Below are positions 44,477 through 54,486 of a stretch of DNA of 64,000 bases, one piece after another. The notes below the pieces were generated by a model. The model searched no databases. It was not told the origin of the DNA and was given only the letters and a program-made list of their open reading frames with translations. Within the stretch, counting starts at the first letter, position 1; the number at the start of each line of letters is the position of its first letter. Source of the stretch: JAJECS01 sp965219705 (GTDB taxonomy: Bacteria; Chloroflexota; UBA11872); NCBI GenBank assembly GCA_965219705.1, contig OZ244789.1:496001-560000 (forward strand). The letters run 5' to 3'. Position numbers and translations under genes: made by a program.

Positions 44477-44940
44477 GCGCAGTCGCCGGAACTGCCGAGG
44501 CTCGGACCCGGAGGAAATCGACAGCCCAAGGGCTGGTGACGCCAGGGGATGCGGGCATGGTGCAGGCGCTGGACCTGTCATGGCTCGGACCCTGCGGGAA
44601 TCGACAGCACGAGGATTGGGAACGCCAGGGGGTTGCGGGCATGGTGCAGTCGCTGGAACTGTGAGGGCTTGAACCCCGTGGGAATTGGCGGCCTAAGGAT
44701 TGGGGATGCCAGGGGTCGTGGAGATGGTGCAGTCGCTGGAGCTGCGCGGGCTTGGACCCCGCGGGAATCGACAGCTCGAGGATTGGGGACGCCAGAGGTT
44801 GTGGGTTTGGCGCAGACGCCGGATCTGCGAGGGCTTGGACCCCATGGGAGATCGGAGCTTGAGGCTTGGTGATGCGAGGGGTTGTGGGCATGGGGCAGTC
44901 GCCGGAACTGCGGGGGCTCGGATCGGCCAAGAACCCGTAC
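44477..44940. repeat. 83-bp tandem repeats, five units plus a partial sixth
   Basis: Units begin at 44477, 44560, 44644, 44727, 44810 and 44893 (spacing 83-84). They share GTGCAGTCGCTGGAACTG, GGCTTGGACCCCGCGGGAAT and GGATTGGGGACGCCAGGGG, with 10-25 percent differences by eye. 83 is not a multiple of three, so the frames open through the array are by-products. Located directly upstream of the replication-relaxation gene A, they could be iteron-like or control sites. Confidence 0.8.
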
Positions 44941-45187
44941 CCCCAGGACGAGGATCGAAGAGGACGAGGAGTGGGGGGACGGGTTAACAGTTCCACGAAG
45001 CGAAAGGTCACCAATGCATGGCGTATGCGAAACGTTGGGCCTCTTCCATCAGGTTTGGCCTGAGGCCGATGCACTGACTTGATGTTCGCGTCGAGCGCGT
45101 TTGCCATTCGAAACGCCTCTCGAGCACGCTATCGAGCCACCTACCGCAACATCATCCGAAGGCTCATCCGAACGGGAGGCGCTTCGG

Positions 45188-45409
45188 TCATGCGCCGTCT
45201 CGCGGGTTGGGATCCCGGCCGTCCAGCGGCTCCGCGGCGCTCACCTTGACGCCGGTCGCGGTCGCTGCCTGTGGCGGCATCGCGGGCGTGGGCTTGGTTT
45301 CCGTGGGCTCGCGCGCGGCGTCTTCGGGCGGCTCGCCGTAGCGCTCCGCCACCAGCTCCTCGATCTGCGCCCGCGGCCTGTCGACTTGCTGCCGGCACAG
45401 AGCACGCAC
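45188..45409 (-). CDS. Hypothetical C-terminal fragment
   Basis: 73 residues: ALCRQQVDRPRAQIEELVAE, then YGEPPEDAAREPTET. It looks like a helical end and charged tail of a longer protein, such as an element-encoded DNA-transfer protein, but no domain is left. Placed between the two replication-relaxation genes. Confidence 0.3.
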   Translation of the reverse strand: MRALCRQQVDRPRAQIEELVAERYGEPPEDAAREPTETKPTPAMPPQAATATGVKVSAAEPLDGRDPNPRDGA

Positions 45410-45468
45410 TTGTCGCGCGGATCTAGAGGCCCATGGTCGTTCCGACCGTGGACAGCACCGCCCGCCAC

Positions 45469-46344
45469 CTACCAGATACTGTCGTCGATCTGTTGCTCCC
45501 TCGATGGATCACGCCATAGGTTCTGGCGGATTGGGACCTCGCTGAATGTGGGCTCCCAGACCGATCCCAGTGGATCGGCCAGGAAGGCCGGCGCCCAGGA
45601 CACGGAAACCCGCAACGCCTGGCTCACCGCTCGACTATCCAGGTGGAGGAGTCCACGAATGCCAGCTTCGGCCGCGTCAACCAGCCGAGGCACACGCGAC
45701 TGCCGACTCGTAACGATGCGTAGCTCTGGGAACACGGGGAACTCCGAGCGCCAGGTGCCCGAGTCCCAGAAGCGGGCGTAGCGGCTCACCTTCGTCCGGT
45801 AGCGGCGCAACTCGTTGGTGCCGCGGTCGATCTCGAAGAACAGCCAGTGATCGCCGATCGGGCTGCGCACTTGCGCCAGGCCATCCGGGTGGATGACCTG
45901 CCAGCGCCCAGCCAACTGGTACCGCATCCGCAGATGGGGGTCGGAGTTCCAGCATTCGAGCCCGTGGCCGTCGGCGGCCTCCAGGGCTCGCCACAGGGCA
46001 ATGAAGCAGCGGTTGACATCCAGCTGATGCCTCACGCGCTCGGGCGTGAGCGTCTCGGGATCCCGCACGTAGGGGATCTGCTTGCGCGGCGCGTCGTCGA
46101 TGGCTTCCAGTACGTCGGCGCCCTGCGCCGAGAGGCCGTAGACGTAGCCGCTGCTGCCGCCGCCCAGGCCTCCGCGCGAGGGTTGAACGCGAACAAGCAG
46201 CCCCTGCTGATACAGCATGGTCAAGCAGCGCTGGCAGGACCGCAGGCTGACCGGGTGGAAGATCACCCGATGGACCTGCGCGGCGTCCATGAAGCGGTGC
46301 GCGCGCAGCAGGCGCAGGACCTGGGCCTGGCGGGGGGCCACCAC
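45469..46344 (-). CDS. Replication-relaxation family protein B
   Basis: 291 residues from the GTG at 46344 (VVAPRQAQVLRLLRAHRFMD). Same layout as protein A: winged helix RFMDAAQVHRVIFHPVSLRS, GGGSSGYVYGLSAQGADVLE, VRHQLDVNRCFIALWRALEA, DHWLFFEIDRGTNELRRYRT, with a similar Pro-Ala-Phe-Leu-Ala-Asp-Pro segment near the end. The two are diverged paralogues on the same strand, probably from two related elements or an old duplication. Confidence 0.8.
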   Translation of the reverse strand: MVAPRQAQVLRLLRAHRFMDAAQVHRVIFHPVSLRSCQRCLTMLYQQGLLVRVQPSRGGLGGGSSGYVYGLSAQGADVLEAIDDAPRKQIPYVRDPETLTPERVRHQLDVNRCFIALWRALEAADGHGLECWNSDPHLRMRYQLAGRWQVIHPDGLAQVRSPIGDHWLFFEIDRGTNELRRYRTKVSRYARFWDSGTWRSEFPVFPELRIVTSRQSRVPRLVDAAEAGIRGLLHLDSRAVSQALRVSVSWAPAFLADPLGSVWEPTFSEVPIRQNLWRDPSREQQIDDSIW

Positions 46345-46941
46345 GTCATTGTGATGATAAAGGAGGAATCACTATAAGAGGTCCACGGGGCGACAAGGGT
46401 CCTTTTATCGGATTATGTATAGGTCTGTCGCATCTCTCCCGGTTCGACAACCTGAGGAATGTCGCTTGAGCGAGACGACGGTATCGGGCGGCGGGATGAG
46501 AGGCCTCGCGACGGACATGACGACGGTTGAGGAACGGCCATCCGTGGTCCGGTAGCACCGGCCGGGCCTTGTAGATCCGCGGCGTCGGTCCCGTCAGATG
46601 CGAGTCAGGGCACGCGTTCCGTTGTGAATCTCGTCGAGCGTCGCCGGTGGCCAAAGACTCCGGGGACATTGAGCAGCCTGTTCACTCATTGCAAGGTAAT
46701 CATGTCCGGAGCCCGGCTTCGCCGAAATCCAGGTTTCCGTAGATCCCCAACTGAAACCGGTCACCGGCACTCTCCGGCACGTAGCAACGGTCCGTCTCCA
46801 CGACCTGACGTGTCATCACCAAGCCTTCGGCGGGAGACTCTCCTTTGGTGATGCGTCCCAAGCGTCCCCAGGCCTCGGCACACCAGCCGCCCGCCAGCGA
46901 GCACCCTTTTCTATCCCAACAGGCTGAGCAGGAGCGTCAAG
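46345..46941. other. No gene seen
   Basis: AAAGGAGGAATCAC occurs at 46360-46373 on the plus strand but no reading frame of note follows it. No repeat or RNA gene recognised. Confidence 0.4.
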
Positions 46942-47687
46942 TTGGACGCGCTTGAGGACCTTCGGCAATCCGCAAGCATCCGCGGCATCGCGCCTGACGG
47001 GCTCGTCGCCGTCGTCAACGTCCAGTGGTATGGCTCGGACGCCCTGGAGCTCACCTACAAGGACGCCGCCGGGCACATCGCCAACGAGCTCCTCCACCGC
47101 CACGATGAGCCGCGCCTCGAAGTGGTCGAGGCCGGTCGCCCCTGGAGCTTCGACGGTGACGGCGCACTCTTTCGGCTCGTTTCGGAGGCGCAGCGGAGTC
47201 GGCTGGCGCATCTCTTCGACCCGGTGCTCGCCGTCCACACCTCCCTCGTCGAGCCCCTGCCCCACCAGATCACCGCCGTATACGAGGCCATGCTGCCCCG
47301 GCAGCCGTTGCGTTTCCTGCTGGCCGACGTTCCCGGCGCCGGCAAAACCATCATTTCGGGTTGCACATCAACGGCCTTATCGCAGGAGGCGACCTGGAGC
47401 GCTGCCTTTTCGTCTGTCCTGGCAGCCTGGTCGAGAAGTGGCAGGACGAGCTGTCGCGGAAGTTCCAGCTCCCGTTCGAGATTGTCACCAACGACAAGCT
47501 TGAGGCCGCCCGCACCGGCTACTGATTTCCGGAAAACGATATCGCCAAACCACGGCTCGACAAGCTGGCGTGCGGCGAGGACGCCCAGGCCAAGCTCCGC
47601 GCGTCAGACGGTCGCTGGGACCTCGTAGTCGGCGACGAGGCCCACAAGCTCTACGCCACCTTCTTCGGCGGCGAAGTTTGCTGCACG
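46942..47687 (+). pseudogene. SNF2-type helicase remnant, DrmD-like N-terminus
   Basis: LDALEDLRQSASIRGIAPDG, DALELTYKDAAGHIANELLH and HTSLVEPLPHQITAVYEAML are the N-terminal region of a large helicase like DISARM DrmD; LLADVPGAGKTII is motif I. At about 47357 the reading shifts frame and goes on LIAGGDLERCLFVCPGSLVE and FQLPFEIVTNDKLEAARTGY, meets TGA at 47524, and ends with LVVGDEAHKLYATFFGGE (motif II). The remaining three quarters are missing and no other DISARM gene is present. Confidence 0.72.
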
Positions 47688-48227
47688 TAGCGTGGCCAGC
47701 ACTAGCCCTGGTACCAGTCGTGCCGGGCTCGGCTAGGGGCCCTCGGTCGGGACTGTCCAAGAACCGGGCATACGCGCCGTGGGCTGGCTCCATGCCAACT
47801 CAGCCGGTGAGGCCTGCTGACTTGGCCTCTAGCCTGCAAGCATGCACCGTTCCCGCCAGCGAGGGGCGCACGACCCGCTGCGGTGGGCGCAGTTCCCGCG
47901 TTGGTGAGGGGCCGCATGGTGAGCGGGGGTCTCGCGCTGAGATTGCGGGCTTATCACCACGTCCGACTGTCGTGGCCAGTCCCCGCCCCAAGCTCCCATT
48001 CCAGCGTCAGTGGAAAAGCAACCAAGGGTTGGGGAAACCGGCGGGCCACCGACTGACACGGCCTAGGCCGCACGCGCGCGTCAGCTCGGAGCTCTCGAAC
48101 CTGGAATACGCTAACAGGTAGAACCGCTGGCGCAGGTAGTCGGCTGCCGGCTAGGGGCGGTACCCTTCACCAAACTTGCGATGCGCGTAACGTTTGGAGT
48201 AGGGCGATCCCAGCCACATTCGGCGAT
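47688..48227. other. No gene seen
   Basis: The stretch between the helicase remnant and the restriction gene carries only random-looking frames. No promoter or repeat could be supported. Confidence 0.4.
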
Positions 48228-50816
48228 GTGTACCAGCGCCTGTGCGAGCGCTACCCAGACCCCGGCGAACGCGGACGGCAATTCGAGCCGCTGGTCGCAC
48301 AGGTGATGGAGACCGACCGAGCGTTCCGGGGTCGGTACGCGGCCGTTTGGCGTTGGAATGAGTGGCCGGGGCGGCGCAGCGCCGACATCGGCGTCGACCT
48401 CGTCGCCGAGCGCTTCGACGGTGGATTGACCGCAATTCAATGTAAGTGCTTCGACCCGAACAGCAGGCTATACGAGCAGGACCTCGCCAGCTTCCTTGCG
48501 TACACGAACGCGGATTTCGATGAGCGCCTGATTGTGAGCACTACGCCCAACTGGAGCCGAAACCTGCTGGCGCTGATCTCCCAGCAGCAGCCGCCCGTCC
48601 AGCGCCTTGACCTGTTCGGCCTCGAGGCGACGACGATCAACTGGGATGCATATCTTGAGGACGAGGCTGCGTCGCTCAGGCCGCGGCCCCGCAAAGAGCT
48701 GCGCCCGCACCAGCGGGCGGCGCTGGTTGATGCCTTCAAGGGATTCACGGAGCACAACCGCGGCAGGCTGATCATGGCCTGTGGTACCGGTAAGACGTTG
48801 ACCGCGCTGCGCGCTGCGGAAGCGATGGCCGGTCCGGGTGGCCGCGTCCTGTTCGCAGCACCATCAATTTCGCTTGTGGCTCAGGCGCTACGCGAGTGGA
48901 CTGCTGATGCGGAGACACCGATTCGCGCCTTCGCCGTCTGCTCCGATTCGAAGGTCGGCCGCGGCGACAGCGACGGTGCGCGTCTCTACGATCTGCCGAT
49001 TCCGGCCTCGACCGATCCGAAGCTGCTAGCGACGGCTGCCGCTGCGGACGCGGCGGATCGGCTGACGGTCGTGTTCAGCACGTACCAATCGATGCGCGTG
49101 ATTCATGACGCGCAGGTCGAGGGGCTGCCAACCTTTGATCTGGCGGTCTGTGACGAAGCGCACCGGACGACCGGGTATGCACTCCAAGGCGAGGAGCGGT
49201 CGAATTTTCTGCTGATCCACGACGCGGCGGCGATTCGCGCACGCAAGCGGCTCTACATGACCGCGACACCCCGCATCTACGCCGCGGCGGCGAAGCGGAA
49301 GGCCGAAGATGCGGACGCGTATGTCGCCTCAATGGACGACGACAAGACCTATGGCCCCGAGTTCCACCGCCTAGGGTTCGCGGAGTCGGTGGAAGCCCAG
49401 TTGCTGAGCGACTACAAGGTGGCGATTCTCGTGATGGACGAGCAGCAGATCGCCCGGGAGTACCAACGCGAACTCGCCGATCCCGAGGCCGGCCTCAGGA
49501 TCAGCGATGTGGGCCGAGTCATCGGCTGCCTGAATGGTCTCGCCAAGCTCGACCCGGAGCATCGTCAGTTCCAGGATGATCCAGCGCCGATGCGCCGTGC
49601 GGTCGCCTTCTCCAACACAATCAATGCCTCAAAGTATTTCGTAGACCTGGTCGAGCGGCTGCAAGACGACGAGAGCCGGTCGACGCGGCGGATGCATGCG
49701 GAGGCGCGGCACGTGGACGGGAGGAGCGGCGTGCTCGAACGAGCCCGCCAGCTTGCCTGGCTGGGCGATGAGACGCAGGTGATGACGCAGCAGTGCCACG
49801 TGCTGTCCAACGCCCGCTGCCTGACCGAGGGGATCGACGTGCCCGCGCTCGACGCGGTGCTCTTTCTCCAGCCGCGCAAGTCGCAGATTGACGTCGTGCA
49901 GGCGGTAGGACGGGTGATGCGGCGTTCGGTGGGCAAGCGCTACGGCTACATCATCCTGCCGGTGGTTGTGCCGGCCGGCGCCGATCCCTCCACCGCGCTC
50001 GATCGCAACGCCGCCTACGTCCATGTGTGGGAGGTCCTACAGGCACTTCGCTCGCACGATGAGCGCCTTGACGCCTGGGTCAATCAGCTCGATCTCAACC
50101 GCACCCACGAAGGGCCGGTTGTGGTGATCGGCGTCGGGGCTCGCGGCGGAAATGACGGCGCTGAGGACCCCGACGGTCCCGGCGAGGCGGTCCAAGCCAC
50201 GCAGCACGTTCTCGCGGGGCTGTCGGATCAGCTCGAGCAGTGGCGTGACGCCATTTACGCGAACATCGTCGAGCGGTGTGGGGAGCGTCGCTATTGGGAG
50301 CAATGGGCCGACTCTGTCAGCGACATCGCGCGCCTCCACCATGAGCGGATCCGCGCCCTCATCGATGCGCCGGGAGGCCCAGGCGAGCGGTTTGGCTCCT
50401 TCGTCGACGCGCTGCGTCGCAACCTAAACGACTCGATTTCGGAGGACGACGCGGCCGGGATGCTGTCCCAGCATCTGATCACGAAGCCGGTCTTCGACGC
50501 TCTCTTTGGTGGCTCGAAGTTTGCGGATCTGAACCCGATCAGCCAGGCGATGCAGCGCATGGTGGAGGTCCTGGAGGCGGAGGGGGTGGAGGCCGAGACG
50601 GAGGAGTTGGCGGAGTTCTACGCCAGCGTCCGGCGGCGCGTCAAGGGGATCGAAAACGCTGAGGGGCAGCAACGGGTGGCGCTTGAACTGTACGACACCT
50701 TCTTCCGCAAGGCGTTCCCGAAGGATGCGGCGCGGCTGGGGATCGTCTATACGCCCGTTGAGCTCGTGGATTTCATCCTGCACGCGGTTGACGACCTGCT
50801 GCGGCAGGAATCCTGA
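48228..50816 (+). CDS. Type ISP restriction enzyme, N-terminal part (nuclease and helicase)
   Basis: 862 residues, start GTG at 48228. SADIGVDLVAERFDGGLTAI, then QCKCF, is an Mrr-like nuclease site (Asp57, Gln71-Cys-Lys73). IMACGTGKTLTALRAAE is helicase motif I, FDLAVCDEAHRTTG motif II, MTATPRIYA motif III and VVQAVGRVMRRSVGK motif VI. The coupling region after about 600 is helical, and LGIVYTPVELVDFILHAVDD leads into the methyltransferase. LlaGI-type enzymes carry all this in one chain of about 1,600 residues. Here a TGA at 50814 ends the frame just before the SAM-binding motif. Confidence 0.85.
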   Translation: MYQRLCERYPDPGERGRQFEPLVAQVMETDRAFRGRYAAVWRWNEWPGRRSADIGVDLVAERFDGGLTAIQCKCFDPNSRLYEQDLASFLAYTNADFDERLIVSTTPNWSRNLLALISQQQPPVQRLDLFGLEATTINWDAYLEDEAASLRPRPRKELRPHQRAALVDAFKGFTEHNRGRLIMACGTGKTLTALRAAEAMAGPGGRVLFAAPSISLVAQALREWTADAETPIRAFAVCSDSKVGRGDSDGARLYDLPIPASTDPKLLATAAAADAADRLTVVFSTYQSMRVIHDAQVEGLPTFDLAVCDEAHRTTGYALQGEERSNFLLIHDAAAIRARKRLYMTATPRIYAAAAKRKAEDADAYVASMDDDKTYGPEFHRLGFAESVEAQLLSDYKVAILVMDEQQIAREYQRELADPEAGLRISDVGRVIGCLNGLAKLDPEHRQFQDDPAPMRRAVAFSNTINASKYFVDLVERLQDDESRSTRRMHAEARHVDGRSGVLERARQLAWLGDETQVMTQQCHVLSNARCLTEGIDVPALDAVLFLQPRKSQIDVVQAVGRVMRRSVGKRYGYIILPVVVPAGADPSTALDRNAAYVHVWEVLQALRSHDERLDAWVNQLDLNRTHEGPVVVIGVGARGGNDGAEDPDGPGEAVQATQHVLAGLSDQLEQWRDAIYANIVERCGERRYWEQWADSVSDIARLHHERIRALIDAPGGPGERFGSFVDALRRNLNDSISEDDAAGMLSQHLITKPVFDALFGGSKFADLNPISQAMQRMVEVLEAEGVEAETEELAEFYASVRRRVKGIENAEGQQRVALELYDTFFRKAFPKDAARLGIVYTPVELVDFILHAVDDLLRQES

Positions 50817-50822
50817 CGCTCG

Positions 50823-52973
50823 TTGAGTCACGAAGGGGTGCACGTGCTGGACCCGTTCACCGGGACAGGCACGTTCGTGGCGCGGTTAGTGCAGAGCGGC
50901 CTGATCGCCGCGGACGATCTGCCCCGGAAGTACGGCAGGGAGATCCACGCCAACGAAATCCTGCTGCTGGCGTACTACATCGCCGCGGTCAATATCGAGA
51001 CGACCTACCACGACGCCCGCCGCCGATCTGGCGGTGAGCCCGAGTACGAGCCATTCGGCGGTATCGTACTCACCGACACATTCAATCTGCACACGGCGCG
51101 CGGCGGCTTCCCGCGGGACTGGTTGCCAGTCAACAGCGAGCGCGCCGAGCGCCAGCAGGCGGCGCCGATCCAGGTCATCGTCGGCAACCCGCCGTGGTCG
51201 GCGGGTCAGCGGAGTTCGGCAGACGACAATCCAAACGTGGCCTATCCCGAACTTGAGCGGCGTGTCGCCGAGACTTATGCGGCCCGGTCCACGGCGACTC
51301 TCAAGAACAGCCTCTACGACAGTTACAAGATGGCGATCCGCTGGGCCTCGGATCGGGTCGGCGAGCAGGGTGTGATCGCCTTCGTCACCAACGGCTCGTG
51401 GATCGATGGCAATGCGGATGCCGGTGTGCGCGCCTGTCTGGTAGATGAGTTTAGCTCCGTTTACGTTCTGAACCTGCGGGGCAATCAGCGCACCCAGGGC
51501 GAGCGTTCGCGCCAAGAGGGCGGCAAAGTATTCGGTTCGGGTTCCCGCGCGCCGGTGGCAGTCATGATGCTGGTCCGCAATCCGAATGCCCAGCATGATG
51601 GCTGCCGCATTCTGTACCACGATATCGGCGACTATTTGATGCGCGAGGAGAAACTCGCGACCCTGCGCCAGGCCGGCTCGATAACTGGGATTGATGCCTG
51701 GCGCGAGATCACGCCCAACCGGCACCACGACTGGATCGGCCAGCGTAACGCGGCGTACCAGGCGCTCTATCCGATGGGATCGAAGGCGGCGAAAGTCGGG
51801 AAACCGGACGAAACGGTCTTCGAGCTGTCCAGCAATGGCTATAAGACTAGCCGTGATGCCTACACTTACAACTTCTCCCGCATGGACTGTGAGGAGAACG
51901 CCCGCAAGATGGTGAGCGACTATCTGTGCGCCATGCACTATTTGGCGGAGCATCCTGCCTCGACGATCGATGACGCCGCAAGCCGCCATGACACAAACGT
52001 GCGCTGGGATCGAGAATTAAAAAACAATCTGAAGAGGCGCAAAGCAGCTGTGTATTCACCGAGAAACGTCTGGACAACGCAGTATCGGCCTTTTGTCAAG
52101 CAGCACTGCTACGTCGATTATGTACTCGTAAACAACAAATACCAATTGGATCGGATGTTTCCTGTGGCCGATAGTGAGAACCGCGCGATCTGCGTACCGG
52201 GCCTCGGTTCGACCAAACCATTCTCCGCCCTCGTGGTCGACACGATGCCGGACCTTCACCTTGAAGCATCGGGAACTCAGTGCTTCCCGCGCTACCGGTA
52301 CGAGCACCGGCCGGGCAGCAGCCTTCTCGACGAACAGCCGGGCTTGGAGCGCATCGACAACATCGGCGATACGGCATTGCAACGGTTTCGTGAGCACTAC
52401 CAGGACGACACGATTACTAAGGATGCAATTTTCGACTACGTCTATGGTGTCTTGCACGCCCCCAGCTACCGCCTGTGCTTCGCCAATGATCTGGCGAAGG
52501 AACTGCCGCGCGTCCCCCTAGCACCGGACTTTCACGCCTTTGCCGCGGGCGGGCGCGCCCTGGCGGACCTGCATCTTGGGTATGCGACTAGTGCCGAATA
52601 TCCGCTCACCATTGTCGGCGCGCTGCCCGGAGACCCGCTGCCAGAGCACTATCGGATCAGCGAGCGGCCGATGCGGTTTGCCGATGACGCCAAGTGCACC
52701 CTGATCGTCAACGACCACATCCGGCTTGCGGGGATTCCGGCGGAAGCGCACGAGTATCAGGTGAACGGTCGAACGCCGCTTGGCTGGTTTATCGACCGCT
52801 ACAAAGTCACGCGCGACAAGCGCAGCGGCATCGTCAACGACCCCAACGGATGGTTCGAGGATCCAATCGACTTGCTCGTGGCCATCCGCCGCATTGTGCA
52901 GGTCAGTGTCGATACCGTACGGATCGTGGAAGGACTACCCGAGCGGCTCGGCATCGAGGCGGAGATCCAATGA
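50823..52973 (+). CDS. Type ISP restriction enzyme, C-terminal part (methyltransferase and target recognition)
   Basis: 716 residues from TTG at 50823, in the same frame as the upstream part. HVLDPFTGTGTF is SAM motif I at once after the start, VIVGNPPWSAGQR the NPPW catalytic motif of adenine-N6 methyltransferases; the rest (from about 330) is the target-recognition region. No ribosome site is near the TTG, so this is most likely the second half of one interrupted gene; independent translation would be needed for methylation without restriction. Confidence 0.85.
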   Translation: MSHEGVHVLDPFTGTGTFVARLVQSGLIAADDLPRKYGREIHANEILLLAYYIAAVNIETTYHDARRRSGGEPEYEPFGGIVLTDTFNLHTARGGFPRDWLPVNSERAERQQAAPIQVIVGNPPWSAGQRSSADDNPNVAYPELERRVAETYAARSTATLKNSLYDSYKMAIRWASDRVGEQGVIAFVTNGSWIDGNADAGVRACLVDEFSSVYVLNLRGNQRTQGERSRQEGGKVFGSGSRAPVAVMMLVRNPNAQHDGCRILYHDIGDYLMREEKLATLRQAGSITGIDAWREITPNRHHDWIGQRNAAYQALYPMGSKAAKVGKPDETVFELSSNGYKTSRDAYTYNFSRMDCEENARKMVSDYLCAMHYLAEHPASTIDDAASRHDTNVRWDRELKNNLKRRKAAVYSPRNVWTTQYRPFVKQHCYVDYVLVNNKYQLDRMFPVADSENRAICVPGLGSTKPFSALVVDTMPDLHLEASGTQCFPRYRYEHRPGSSLLDEQPGLERIDNIGDTALQRFREHYQDDTITKDAIFDYVYGVLHAPSYRLCFANDLAKELPRVPLAPDFHAFAAGGRALADLHLGYATSAEYPLTIVGALPGDPLPEHYRISERPMRFADDAKCTLIVNDHIRLAGIPAEAHEYQVNGRTPLGWFIDRYKVTRDKRSGIVNDPNGWFEDPIDLLVAIRRIVQVSVDTVRIVEGLPERLGIEAEIQ

Positions 52974-53163
52974 ACCAAAACCTACAGGCGCGCCCTGCGT
53001 TGCTCGGGAGCCTTGCGCGCATCCCCGAGGCTCGCCGAGGCCGAGTATTTCGACGCTGACAAATCTCGCTCATCGGCGATATCGACGGCCACCCGGCACC
53101 GGAACCGCCCGAATTAGGCACGGGCCACCGGCGCAAGCACCTCCGCGACCCAGTGATCGCGAG

Positions 53164-53355
53164 GTAGCGAAGGCTCGCAGCAAGCGTCCATGCAAGTTGA
53201 TGGTGTAGTTGCTCAGCCGTCCGCCGGCGCAGACGTTGTCGTGGTGGGCGAAGCGCACGTGCTCGCTCATGAAATGGGCCACATAGCCACGCACTTGAAT
53301 CAGCGTGTACTCGGCCAGCCTCGGCGCCTTGTCCATCGTCACCCAACGCAGGCAC
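53164..53355 (-). pseudogene. Tyrosine recombinase N-terminal fragment
   Basis: Reads LRWVTMDKAPRLAEYTLIQV, RGYVAHFMSEHVRFAHHDNV and GGRLSNYTINLHGRLLRAFA, matching residues 44-105 of the intact recombinase at 56.7-57.6 kb. No catalytic residue is left. Flanks 52974-53163 and 53356-53671 show no gene. Confidence 0.82.
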
Positions 53356-53671
53356 CAATTCGAGACCGGGCAAAAGATTACATTCATCTTTGGTGCGTAG
53401 CCAGCCCTCTATGGCGGTCGACTACCGCTCCCGGTGCCAGATGGTGTATGGGCCTGGGGGTATCGCAGGTGTGCCTGCCGCGACCCACGGTCTGGCTGCT
53501 GCCGGCAGTGTGTGGCTCCGCCGTGGCCCTTGGTCCTACGTCGTTCCCACCGGACGGTCTTGAACTTCTCGCGCCCAATCGTGCGGGTTTACTCTCCGGC
53601 GCCGTACGGTCGGAGCTTCAGACTGGATGGCCTGTACCATTCCAGCCACCCAAGCGCTAGGAACACACGGA

Positions 53672-54259
53672 ATGAGTGACTTCGAATCAGCGATCTCGGC
53701 CATTGAAGGGTTCGGCACTGGAACACAACTCACTGCACGAATTTCCTCCATAGAAGCACAGTTGCAATCAATGAGTAGAGATGAGGCCGTTCGTACCGCC
53801 CGCGACGCCGGCATCACAGCCAACCTCCTCGAATCCGCGCTTGCCATAAAGGCCGTCGCAGGCCAGATCCATGTCATAGTGCACGCGGTTGGCGTGCTTC
53901 GCTCGTTTCCCTTCATCCTCGCCAAAGATGAGGTCGTATTCTCGCTCTCACTTGAGGCGGGAAACACTGGTCGAAGTCACGACTTAGTGACGGATCAGCA
54001 GATTGCTGAATTCAAGTTTATTGACTGGAAGGGAGGTCCGGAATCAATCCGGCAAAATAGCCTATTCATCGACCTATTCGACCTGGCGAGCGCTGAGACC
54101 ACCAAACGTCGAGTTCTCTATCTGACTGGCAAATCCGTACCCATGCGGTTTCTACATGGTGGTCGGGCCCTGGCAAGTGTACTCAGCAGGAATAGCGCCG
54201 CTCAGAGACGATTCCATCGGCTGTATGGGAATCGCTTTGGAACCGTTCGCGAGTACTAG
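53672..54259 (+). CDS. Hypothetical protein with a possible PD-(D/E)XK site
   Basis: 195 residues from the ATG at 53672. The N-terminal half is helical (SAISAIEGFGTGTQLTARIS). HDLVTDQQIAEFKFIDWKGG has the D-x-(E)FK shape of a restriction-like nuclease core and is followed by RQNSLFIDLFDLASAE, a helix, and RRVLYLTGKSVPMRFL. Family not recognised. It lies next to a restriction gene and an AbiE pair, and has lower GC; a defence role is a guess. Confidence 0.55.
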   Translation: MSDFESAISAIEGFGTGTQLTARISSIEAQLQSMSRDEAVRTARDAGITANLLESALAIKAVAGQIHVIVHAVGVLRSFPFILAKDEVVFSLSLEAGNTGRSHDLVTDQQIAEFKFIDWKGGPESIRQNSLFIDLFDLASAETTKRRVLYLTGKSVPMRFLHGGRALASVLSRNSAAQRRFHRLYGNRFGTVREY

Positions 54260-54486
54260 AAGATGGTTGAACAATTGGTTGAGATCGTTGACTTGCAAGA
54301 AATAGTTCCGGACTTCTCTCGCACTAAGTAAAGCGAATACGCCGCTGGAAGATGGCGATTCATCGGTGTCCAGTCATGACCGATCGGCTGCAGTGAGTGT
54401 TTGGGGGACCCTTTCGGCCATGTAGAGCCCTGTGCTGGAGCGTCGGCTGAGTGGCGACCTAGCCGCAATTCGCGGAGGGCACACCC

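Noticed and set aside
44442..45107. N-terminal extension of replication-relaxation protein A
   Set aside because: It is made of 83-bp tandem repeats, which shift codon phase from unit to unit; no conserved protein part.
50814..50816. TGA read as an amino acid (recoding) in the type ISP gene
   Set aside because: Many genes in the window end with TGA and other TGA codons here are plain nonsense mutations, so recoding has no support.
46942..52973. Complete DISARM system (helicase remnant plus methyltransferase)
   Set aside because: The methyltransferase belongs to a type ISP enzyme, and drmA, drmB and drmC are absent.
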